A stretch of 12,544 nt of DNA from Fimenecus sp045593645 (lineage in GTDB: Bacteria > Bacillota > Clostridia > Oscillospirales > Acutalibacteraceae): assembly GCA_045593645.1 (NCBI GenBank), contig JAZNWZ010000031.1:1-12544 (forward strand). Reading direction: 5' to 3'. Below the pieces are notes generated by a model. The model worked only from the letters and a program-made list of their open reading frames with translations. It made no database searches and was not told where the DNA came from. The translations under genes were made by a program, and so were the position numbers. Below are positions 6,415-12,544 of the stretch, in pieces. Position 1 is the first letter of the stretch; the number at the start of each line of letters is the position of its first letter.

Positions 6415-6627
6415 ATGAACTTAACAAATGCACAAGAGGGAATTGAATATATCATAAAGTCAATTGAAACTGATGATGAAGAACTTGACGCTTTCCTTTT
6501 TTCTTTGGGTTGTTATGCAGGTGAGCCAATCACAGTTGTAGCACACAAAAAAGGTGGCTGTGTAGTTTCAATTAAAGATAGCAGATATAACATTGATAAT
6601 CAGTTAGCTTCGGCAATTATTATATAA
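6415..6627 (+). CDS. feoA: Ferrous iron transport protein A
   Basis: This 70-residue cytoplasmic SH3-like protein assists the FeoB iron channel. The GEPITVVAHKKGGCVVSIKDSRYNIDNQLASAIII segment is the FeoA beta-barrel: glycine-rich turns, then a D/N-rich strand, and the hydrophobic end. The more usual N-terminal L..G..G.V..I pattern is degenerate here (AQEGIEYIIKSIETDDEELDAFLFSLG). The ribosome binding site GGGGTG (6404-6409) sits 5 bases before the ATG. The last 27 bases form the left arm of a terminator stem (6601-6616), an unusual overlap that may set the feoA to feoB ratio. It heads the feo operon. Confidence 0.88.
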   Translation: MNLTNAQEGIEYIIKSIETDDEELDAFLFSLGCYAGEPITVVAHKKGGCVVSIKDSRYNIDNQLASAIII

Positions 6628-6657
6628 AATGGTTGTCGAAGAACTGTTTTATTTTTT
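6601..6657 (+). terminator. Terminator or attenuator overlapping the feoA stop
   Basis: CAGTT 6601-6605 pairs with AACTG 6642-6646 and CTTCGGCAA 6608-6616 pairs with TTGTCGAAG 6633-6641 (one G-U), a 14-pair stem with a two-base bulge and a 16-base loop containing the feoA stop codon (6625-6627). TTTTATTTTTT (6647-6657) follows directly. A ribosome finishing feoA would cover part of the stem, so termination may depend on feoA translation. Confidence 0.7.
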
Positions 6658-6664
6658 CTCATAA

Positions 6665-6680
6665 GTTAGCACATGCTAAC
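6665..6680. promoter_or_regulatory. Operator 3, between feoA and feoB
   Basis: GTTAGCACATGCTAAC has the same six-base arms as operator 1 with a four-base centre. It lies 8 bases after the terminator T run and 62 bases before feoB. No convincing promoter is visible next to it (TTTATA 6690-6695 with TATTAT 6713-6718 would start inside the feoB ribosome binding site). It may therefore govern an unseen feoB promoter, act as a roadblock, or add cooperativity with sites 1 and 2. Confidence 0.65.
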
Positions 6681-6741
6681 AAATTGTGCTTTATATGTTT
6701 ATGATTAAAAGTTATTATAAAAAGGGAGATGTAGTCAAACT

Positions 6742-8742
6742 ATGAGAATTGCTTTAGCAGGTAATCCTAACAGCGGTAAAACCACAATGTATAATGCATT
6801 GACCGGCAGAAATGAAAAAGTTGGTAACTGGGCTGGTGTTACTGTTGACAAAAAAAGTAGCCCAATTAAAAAAACTTACTATGATGGTGCAGAAGAACTT
6901 ATTGCAGTTGACCTTCCAGGTGCATACTCAATGTCTCCATTCACATCAGAAGAAAGTATTACAAGTTCTTACGTTAAGAATGAAAATCCTGATGCTATCA
7001 TCAACATTGTTGATGCTACAAACTTAAGCAGAAGCCTCTTCTTCACAACTCAACTTCTTGAACTTGGAATTCCTGTTGTTGTTGCACTTAACAAGGCAGA
7101 TATCAATGAAAAGAAAGAAACAACAATTGATGTTAATGCTCTTAGCAAAGCACTTAACTGTCCTGTTATTGAAACTGTTTCAACATCTGCTGACGGACTT
7201 AAAGATGTTGTAACAGCAGCTGTTGGCCTTTTAGGTAAAGGGCAAAAAGCACCTTATGTTCAAGGCTCTATTAACCTTTCTGATAAGAGCACTGTTGTTG
7301 AAGCAGATAAAAAGCGTTTTGCTTTTGTAAATAAAATTGTTGATACAGTTGAAACAAGAAAAGTTCTTACAAAAGACAGAAATTTCCAAGATAAAATTGA
7401 CGATATTCTCACAAACAAATGGTTTGGTCTTCCAATTTTTGCAGTAGTAATGTTCCTTGTTTTCTGGATTTCACAAGCAGGTCCTGGCGTTTGGATTGCT
7501 GACTGGCTTGTTGGACTTCTTGAAGGTGGTCAAGAGTGGATTGCAGGCTTCTTCCAGAATGCAAATCCATTGATTTCAGCACTTCTCGTTGATGGTGTAA
7601 TTGGTGGTGCGATTGCAGTTATCGGTTTCCTCCCACTTGTTATGGTAATGTATTTCCTTATCGCTCTCCTTGAAGACTGTGGATATATGGCTCGTGCTTC
7701 AGTTGTTCTTGACCCAATCTTTAAAAAGGTTGGTTTAAGTGGTAAATCAATCATTCCATTCGTTATTGGTACAGGTTGTGCTATCCCTGGTGTTATGGCT
7801 TGCCGTACAATTCGTAATGAGCGTGAGCGCAGAGCAACAGCAATGCTTGCACCATTTATGCCTTGTGGTGCAAAACTTCCAGTTATTGCACTTTTTGCAG
7901 GTGCATTTTTTGAAGATGCTTCTTGGGTTGGACCACTTATGTACTTTGTTGGTATTGTTATTATCTTCTTAGGTGCCCTTCTCGTTAATAAAATTACTGG
8001 CTACAAAGCAAGAAAATCATTCTTTATTATTGAACTTCCTGAGTACAAAGCACCATCACTTAAAAGAGCATTTCTCTCAATGTGTCAACGTGGTTGGGCT
8101 TATGTAGTTAAGGCTGCAACAATCATTCTCCTTTGCAATACAGCAGTTCAAATTATGCAAACATTCAGTTGGAACTTTACAGTTGCAGAAAGTGCTGACC
8201 AATCAATTCTTGCTTCAATCGCAGGCCCATTCGCATATGTACTTGTTCCTGTTGTAGGCGTTCTTTCATGGCAACTTGCAGCTGCTGCAGTTACAGGCTT
8301 TATTGCTAAAGAAAATGTTGTTGGTACATTGGCAGTTTGCTTTGTTGGACTTGAAAACCTTATTGATACAGAAGAACTTGCTCTTATGGAAGGTGCAGGT
8401 GCAGAGGTTGGTGCTGTAATGGCAATCACAAAGGTTGCAGCTCTTGCATATCTTATGTTTAACCTTTATACACCACCTTGCTTTGCAGCAATCGGTGCTA
8501 TGAACTCTGAAATGAAGAGTGCAAAGTGGCTTTGGGGTGGCATTGCACTTCAACTTGGCACAGGCTTTACAGTAGGCTATCTCGTATATCAAATTGGTAC
8601 ACTTATTACAACAGGTGCTCTTGGTGCAGGCTTCTTCCCAGGACTTATTGCAGTAGCAGTATTCGTAGCAATTATCGTATTCCTTTGCATTCGTTCAAAC
8701 CAAAAGCTTAAGGCTGAATATGCTCAAAAAAGCAAAAAATAA
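6742..8742 (+). CDS. feoB: Ferrous iron transport protein B
   Basis: This 666-residue inner-membrane Fe(II) transporter has an N-terminal GTPase domain. G1 is GNPNSGKTT (residues 7-15), G3 is DLPG (57-60) and G4 is NKAD (117-120). A linker region (about 165-225) leads to a membrane domain of about ten helices with two Gate repeats. GTGCAIPGVMACRT holds the conserved Cys of the first gate and the second gate lies around GFIAKENVVGTLAV. The ATG start places the P-loop at the very N-terminus, as is normal. The ribosome binding site AAAGGGAG (6721-6728) is 13 bases away, a long spacing that suggests modest initiation. FeoB usually carries NMxD at G4, so NKAD is a variant closer to canonical GTPases. 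Confidence 0.97.
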   Translation: MRIALAGNPNSGKTTMYNALTGRNEKVGNWAGVTVDKKSSPIKKTYYDGAEELIAVDLPGAYSMSPFTSEESITSSYVKNENPDAIINIVDATNLSRSLFFTTQLLELGIPVVVALNKADINEKKETTIDVNALSKALNCPVIETVSTSADGLKDVVTAAVGLLGKGQKAPYVQGSINLSDKSTVVEADKKRFAFVNKIVDTVETRKVLTKDRNFQDKIDDILTNKWFGLPIFAVVMFLVFWISQAGPGVWIADWLVGLLEGGQEWIAGFFQNANPLISALLVDGVIGGAIAVIGFLPLVMVMYFLIALLEDCGYMARASVVLDPIFKKVGLSGKSIIPFVIGTGCAIPGVMACRTIRNERERRATAMLAPFMPCGAKLPVIALFAGAFFEDASWVGPLMYFVGIVIIFLGALLVNKITGYKARKSFFIIELPEYKAPSLKRAFLSMCQRGWAYVVKAATIILLCNTAVQIMQTFSWNFTVAESADQSILASIAGPFAYVLVPVVGVLSWQLAAAAVTGFIAKENVVGTLAVCFVGLENLIDTEELALMEGAGAEVGAVMAITKVAALAYLMFNLYTPPCFAAIGAMNSEMKSAKWLWGGIALQLGTGFTVGYLVYQIGTLITTGALGAGFFPGLIAVAVFVAIIVFLCIRSNQKLKAEYAQKSKK

Positions 8743-8765
8743 TCTTCCTTTAAGGAGAAAATAGT

Positions 8766-8996
8766 ATGGATAATTTAATTATAATAGCAATTCTTGTTTT
8801 AATCCTTGGTGGAGCAGCAGTTTATCTCGTTAGAGCTAAAAAACGTGGGGTAAAGTGTGTTGGTTGTCCATCAGGCAGTGAGTGTGGTAAAAATGCATCA
8901 GCTTGTAGTGGGTGCAGTGGCTGTGCTTCTGCACAAAACACAGAAACAACTGAAACTGGCTGTTGCTGTTGTGGTTATTCAGACAATAAAGAATAA
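8766..8996 (+). CDS. FeoB-associated Cys-rich membrane protein
   Basis: This 76-residue protein has one N-terminal membrane helix (about residues 4-23), a basic stop-transfer stretch RAKKRGVK, and a tail with ten cysteines in 50 residues, including a CCCC run. This matches the small FeoB-associated Cys-rich family (PF12669 type) usually found directly after feoB in Firmicutes. The tail would lie in the cytoplasm; binding of iron or an Fe-S cluster next to FeoB is the usual inference, not shown. AAGGAG (8752-8757) is 8 bases before the ATG, and the gap from feoB is 23 bases. It fills the position that feoC takes in enterobacteria. Confidence 0.9.
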   Translation: MDNLIIIAILVLILGGAAVYLVRAKKRGVKCVGCPSGSECGKNASACSGCSGCASAQNTETTETGCCCCGYSDNKE

Positions 8997-9019
8997 TCCA
9001 TACATACTCTAAAAGTTAA

Positions 9020-9052
9020 AGTGGCAGTTTTTAACTGCCACTCTTTTATTTT
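9020..9052 (+). terminator. Rho-independent terminator of the feo operon
   Basis: AGTGGCAGTT (9020-9029) and AACTGCCACT (9033-9042) form a perfect 10-base stem with a TTT loop, followed by CTTTTATTTT (9043-9052). It ends the feo operon and separates it from the glycoside hydrolase. The upstream flank has only a short run of A, so any action in the reverse direction would be weak. Confidence 0.9.
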
Positions 9053-9091
9053 GTATTAAATTATGATAATATATTGAAAAGGGGAGATTTT

Positions 9092-10339
9092 ATGAAAAAA
9101 CTTGTTGCACTTTTACTTGTTGCCACAATGATTTTGATGTTGTTTGGTTGTGCAAAACCTGAGGTAAAAACTTTAGACCAATATAATAACTCAAACCCAA
9201 AAGAAATGAGCCTTTTAACCGTTAAAGATGGTTACATAGTTAATGAAAAAGGCGAAAATGTTGTGCTAAAAGGTGTTAATCTTGGTAACTGGCTTTTGTG
9301 GGAAACTTGGATGGGAATTGTGCCTGAATATACAAAAGACTGGTCATATTTTGACACAATAGATTTGCTTGTTGAAAGATTTGGCGAAGAGCAAACAACC
9401 GAAATCATAAAAACTTATGAAGATAACTTTATAACAGAAAACGATATTGCGCAAATTGAAAAACTTGGTTTTAACTGTGTCCGTGTACCATTTTGGTATC
9501 GTAATTTTATGACGGAAGACCTTGAATGGCTTGCAGAAAACCACGACGATAACAGAGGATTTCAAAAACTTGACTGGCTTATTAAAACTTGTGAAAAATA
9601 TGGCATTTATGTAATGCTCGATTTACATGGTGCCCCAGGTGGACAAAGTAAAAACCATTGTACAGGCAAAGCAGGTCGTAATGAGCTTTATGAAAACGAA
9701 GAAATGATGAATGCAACTGTTGAGCTTTGGTGTGCAATTGCAAATCGTTATAAAGATAATAAAACTGTGTGTGCATATGACTTGCTTAACGAACCACAAA
9801 ACAATAGTGGCTACGAAGGCGATTATTCTTGGACAGCAGAAAGTGAAGAAGCCGTATCAAGAACAAATAAAGCATACGATATACTTTACAAAGCAATTCG
9901 AGAAATTGACAAAAATCATATAATCTCATTTGAGGGCGTTTGGTCAACAACAGTTTTACCAAATCCAAAAGATATGGGCTATGAAAATATGCTTTATCAG
10001 TTGCATCTTTACGATAAAGACAAGGGTATGATTAAATATCGTGTCAAGGAACTTAAAACAGCTCGTAAGGATTGGGGAGTTGCAGTAATTGTTGGTGAAT
10101 ATAACAATGGCGATTTTGAATACTATGCTCAAAAATTATATGATAAAAATGACATTAGCCGAGTTAAATGGACTTATAAAACCTTTAATGTAGGTGAGCA
10201 GTGGGGTATCTTCAATAAAGATGTTGACCGAATTGATATTAAAACTGCATCTTATGAAGAAATCATTGCATATATTACTGAAAATACCAAAACAGATTCT
10301 TTTAAATTTAATGCAGAAGAAATGAGCCAAATTATATAG
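9092..10339 (+). CDS. GH5 glycoside hydrolase lipoprotein, exo-1,3-beta-glucanase-like
   Basis: This 415-residue secreted hydrolase has a lipoprotein signal peptide (MKK, hydrophobic core, LFGC) with lipidation at Cys20, so it is anchored on the outer face of the membrane. The (beta/alpha)8 GH5 fold shows GVNLGNWLLWE near residue 60, GFNCVRVPFWYRNF, LDLHGAPGGQS, acid/base Glu234 in DLLNEP, and nucleophile Glu336 in VGEYN. The LDLHGAPG and GVNLGNWL segments resemble fungal exo-1,3-beta-glucanases more than endo-cellulases, so beta-glucan is the best guess; other GH5 activities are possible. No carbohydrate-binding module is present. Start ATG 9092 follows GGGGAG (9081-9086) at 5 bases; an in-frame TTG at 9074 is rejected since it would spoil the signal peptide. 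No clear promoter was found. Confidence 0.88.
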   Translation: MKKLVALLLVATMILMLFGCAKPEVKTLDQYNNSNPKEMSLLTVKDGYIVNEKGENVVLKGVNLGNWLLWETWMGIVPEYTKDWSYFDTIDLLVERFGEEQTTEIIKTYEDNFITENDIAQIEKLGFNCVRVPFWYRNFMTEDLEWLAENHDDNRGFQKLDWLIKTCEKYGIYVMLDLHGAPGGQSKNHCTGKAGRNELYENEEMMNATVELWCAIANRYKDNKTVCAYDLLNEPQNNSGYEGDYSWTAESEEAVSRTNKAYDILYKAIREIDKNHIISFEGVWSTTVLPNPKDMGYENMLYQLHLYDKDKGMIKYRVKELKTARKDWGVAVIVGEYNNGDFEYYAQKLYDKNDISRVKWTYKTFNVGEQWGIFNKDVDRIDIKTASYEEIIAYITENTKTDSFKFNAEEMSQII

Positions 10340-10345
10340 TTTTTG

Positions 10346-10374
10346 TTGATTATTGGTATTTTTAATGGTATAAT
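10346..10374 (+). promoter_or_regulatory. Extended -10 promoter of the arabinose genes
   Basis: TTGATT (10346-10351) and a perfect TATAAT (10369-10374) are 17 bases apart, and TGG just before the -10 makes an extended -10. The transcript would start near 10381 with a leader of about 30 bases. It lies in the 7-base-plus gap after the glycoside hydrolase stop, so the two sugar genes are separately driven even though no terminator lies between them. No clear operator palindrome was seen around it. Confidence 0.8.
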
Positions 10375-10410
10375 TTATAAGATATATACTCGTATAAGGA
10401 GTTGGAAAAT

Positions 10411-12012
10411 TTGGATATTCAAGCAATTAAAACCACAATCGAAAACGGTAATGCCATAATTGGTATTGAAATGGGCTCAACACGTATTAAAGCCGTTTTG
10501 ATTGATGAAAAGCATAATCCTATTGCAAGTGGTTCACACGGTTGGGAAAATCGCTTTGAAAATGGTGTTTGGACTTATCATTTGGACGATGTTTGGGCAG
10601 GACTTCAAGATGCTTATAAAAATCTTAAAGCAGATGTAGAAGAAAAGTATGGCGTAAAGCTTACAAAACTCAAATCAATGGGCTTTTCTGCTATGATGCA
10701 CGGTTATCTTCCATTTGATAAAGACGGTAAACAATTAGCAGAGTTTAGAACTTGGAGAAATACTATTACAGAGCAATCTGCTGAAGAGTTGACAAAGCTT
10801 TTTAAATTTAATATTCCACAACGTTGGAGTATTGCTCATCTCTATCAAGCAATTTTGAATGGTGAAGACCATCTTCCAAACATTGATTTCTTAACAACAC
10901 TTGAGGGATATGTTCATTGGATGCTCACAGGTGAAAAAGTAATCGGTATTGGTGAAGCAGCAGGTATGTTCCCAATTGACAGCACAAAAAATTGCTACGA
11001 TGAAAAAATGGTAGCAGATTTTGACGCAAAGATTGAAGAAAAAGGTTATAGTTGGAAACTTCTTGATATTCTTCCCAAAATCCTTGTTGCAGGGGACCGT
11101 GCAGGTACACTCACCAAAGATGGTGCGTTACTTCTTGACCCAACAGGTGAGTTAGAAGCAGATATTCCACTTTGCCCACCTGAAGGCGATGCAGGTACGG
11201 GTATGGTAGCTACAAACAGTGTGGCTGCAAAAACAGGCAACATTTCAGCAGGTACATCAATTTTTGGAATGATAGTTCTTGATAAAGCACTTTCAGATGT
11301 TTATACAGAAATTGATATGGTTACAACTCCAACTGGTAAGCCTGTTGCTATGGTGCATTGTAACACTTGCACATCAGACCTTGATGCTTATGTAAAACTT
11401 TTTGCAGAGGTTTTGGCAAATAGTGGTGTAGAGGTTAATAAACCTGCACTTTACGATATGCTTTATGCAGAAGCACTTAAAGGTGATGCAGACTGTAACG
11501 GTATTGTAAGTTTTAACTATTATTCAGGTGAGCCTGTAACTGATACTGCTGAGGGCAGACCTTTGCTTGTTAGAATGCCTGATAGTAAATTCAGCCTTGC
11601 AAACTTTATGCGTGCACAACTTTATGGCACAATGGCAACACTTCGCCTTGGTATGAACATTCTTTTTGATAAAGAAAATGTTAAGATTGAAAAGCTTTTA
11701 GGTCACGGCGGTTTATTCAAGACACCAATCGTTGGCCAAAAACTTATGGCAGGGGCACTTAATACGCCTGTTGCGGTTATGGAAACTGCAGGCGAGGGCG
11801 GTGCTTGGGGTATTGCACTTCTTGCATCTTATATGGTAAATAAGAGTGATAATGAAACTCTTGAAGATTATCTTGAAAATAAAGTTTTTGCTGATTATAA
11901 AGCATCAGTTATTGAACCTGATAAAACAGATGTTGATGGCTTTAACGAATATATCAAGAGATACGAGTCAGCGGTTGCAATTGAGAAATGTGCAATCAAC
12001 ACTCTTAAATAA
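10411..12012 (+). CDS. araB: FGGY-family carbohydrate kinase, probable L-ribulokinase
   Basis: This 533-residue cytoplasmic kinase has the two-domain FGGY layout. The N-terminal IGIEMGSTRIKAVLID is the phosphate 1 motif, MGFSAMMHGYLPFD and TWRNT line the sugar site, and the probable catalytic base is Asp260 in EGDAGTGM. NISAGTSIFGMIV and GHGGLFKTPIVGQ form the ATP site. It is followed 15 bases later by araA, so L-ribulose is the likely substrate. It reads unlike the classical E. coli or Bacillus AraB, and more like the separate FGGY type paired with araA in Bacteroides, so xylulokinase-like activity is the alternative. The start is TTG 10411, with AAGGAG (10396-10401) at 9 bases; the TTG at 10402 abuts that site and no early ATG exists. 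Confidence 0.82.
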   Translation: MDIQAIKTTIENGNAIIGIEMGSTRIKAVLIDEKHNPIASGSHGWENRFENGVWTYHLDDVWAGLQDAYKNLKADVEEKYGVKLTKLKSMGFSAMMHGYLPFDKDGKQLAEFRTWRNTITEQSAEELTKLFKFNIPQRWSIAHLYQAILNGEDHLPNIDFLTTLEGYVHWMLTGEKVIGIGEAAGMFPIDSTKNCYDEKMVADFDAKIEEKGYSWKLLDILPKILVAGDRAGTLTKDGALLLDPTGELEADIPLCPPEGDAGTGMVATNSVAAKTGNISAGTSIFGMIVLDKALSDVYTEIDMVTTPTGKPVAMVHCNTCTSDLDAYVKLFAEVLANSGVEVNKPALYDMLYAEALKGDADCNGIVSFNYYSGEPVTDTAEGRPLLVRMPDSKFSLANFMRAQLYGTMATLRLGMNILFDKENVKIEKLLGHGGLFKTPIVGQKLMAGALNTPVAVMETAGEGGAWGIALLASYMVNKSDNETLEDYLENKVFADYKASVIEPDKTDVDGFNEYIKRYESAVAIEKCAINTLK

Positions 12013-12027
12013 AAGGAGAAAATTATT

Positions 12028-12544
12028 ATGAGTCTTAAAAATTATGAATTTTGGTTTGTAGTTGGTAGTCAGTTCCTTTACGGTCCTGAAGTTTTAGAAA
12101 CAGTTGCTGCTCGTGCACAAGAAATGGTTGACGAGTTGAACAAATCTGATAAACTTCCTTGCAAAATCGTTTATAAAGTAACAGCAAAAACAAATAAAGA
12201 AATTGCTGATGTTTGTCGTGAAGCAAACTATGATAAAAAGTGTGCAGGTATTATTACTTGGTGTCATACATTCAGTCCATCAAAAATGTGGATAAATGGA
12301 TTTGTAGATTTACAGAAACCATATTGCCATCTTGCAACACAGTATAATGTTGAAATTCCAAACGAAGAAATTGATATGGACTTTATGAACCTTAATCAGG
12401 CTGCTCATGGTGACCGTGAACATGGATTTATCGCAGCAAGACTTCGTATGCCTCGTAAGGTTATTGCAGGCCATTGGACAAAAGACTCTGTTCGTGCACG
12501 CCTTGGTGATTGGATGCGTTCAGCAGTTGGTGTTGCTGTAAGTA
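12028..12544 (+). CDS. araA: L-arabinose isomerase (N-terminal part)
   Basis: The first 172 codons are present; the gene runs off the window end. The enzyme converts L-arabinose to L-ribulose, the substrate of the kinase just upstream. Family marks are WFVVGSQFLYGPEVL (residues 9-23), ITWCHTFSPSKMWINGF, NVEIPNEEIDMDFMNLNQAAHGDREHGFI, and GHWTKDSVRARLGDWMR. The metal-binding Glu/His active-site residues lie further on and cannot be checked. Compared with common AraA, GSQHLYG is GSQFLYG and the HLHTQ stretch is HLATQ. AAGGAG (12013-12018) sits 9 bases before the ATG, and the 15-base gap to the kinase supports one operon; araD would be expected next. Confidence 0.93.
   Translation, partial: MSLKNYEFWFVVGSQFLYGPEVLETVAARAQEMVDELNKSDKLPCKIVYKVTAKTNKEIADVCREANYDKKCAGIITWCHTFSPSKMWINGFVDLQKPYCHLATQYNVEIPNEEIDMDFMNLNQAAHGDREHGFIAARLRMPRKVIAGHWTKDSVRARLGDWMRSAVGVAVS

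Noticed and set aside
6729..6734. ATG-TAG start-stop upstream of feoB
   Set aside because: It directly abuts the ribosome binding site with no spacing, so it is unlikely to be used for initiation.
8266..8592. 108-codon Cys-rich open frame on the minus strand, superficially like a metal-binding peptide
   Set aside because: The cysteines are the complement of frequent GCA alanine codons in feoB. It overlaps the conserved FeoB membrane domain completely.

Overview
The window looks like chromosome of a low-GC Clostridia-type Firmicute, probably a gut or rumen Oscillospiraceae/Lachnospiraceae relative. The reasons are the AT-rich intergenic DNA with clear sigma-A type promoters, strong AAGGAG-type ribosome binding sites, the Clostridia-typical TIGR03960/TIGR03936 radical SAM pair, and a FeoA-FeoB-Cys-rich-tail-protein iron operon. 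All intact genes lie on the + strand. No tRNA, rRNA, CRISPR array, insertion sequence or phage gene is visible, and no gene-free stretch exceeds 300 bases (the longest, about 177 bases, is upstream of feoA).

Layout. 1-114: the tail of an upstream membrane protein. 169-3860: a promoter, then a tightly coupled trio of a B12-binding-domain radical SAM protein, its DUF2344 partner (overlapping) and an MFS transporter (1-base gap). 3880-4683: a promoter with a palindrome, an XRE regulator with a C-terminal domain, and a 79-aa protein sharing its ATGA start/stop overlap. 4701-5229: rplS (ribosomal protein L19) as a self-contained unit with an extended -10 promoter, a structured leader able to mask the ribosome binding site, and a strong terminator. 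5235-6237: a double-hairpin element followed by prmA (L11 methyltransferase). 6248-9052: a ferrous-iron uptake operon (feoA, feoB, FeoB-associated Cys-rich protein) with a consensus promoter, three to four copies of a GTTAGC-n4-GCTAAC palindrome, a terminator overlapping the end of feoA, and a terminator at the operon end. 9092-10339: a lipoprotein GH5 glycoside hydrolase resembling exo-1,3-beta-glucanases. 10346-12544: an extended -10 promoter driving an FGGY kinase (probable L-ribulokinase, TTG start) and the first 172 codons of L-arabinose isomerase (araA), which runs off the window.

Functionally the window joins housekeeping translation genes (rplS, prmA), metal-responsive Fe(II) import, and plant-polysaccharide use (surface glucanase, then arabinose entry into the pentose phosphate pathway). 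Nothing here is an obvious defence island or wholly new system. The most interesting signals are regulatory: the feo operator array with its feoA-overlapping terminator, the rplS leader, and the XRE/small-protein bicistron whose two products share a similar C-terminal segment.
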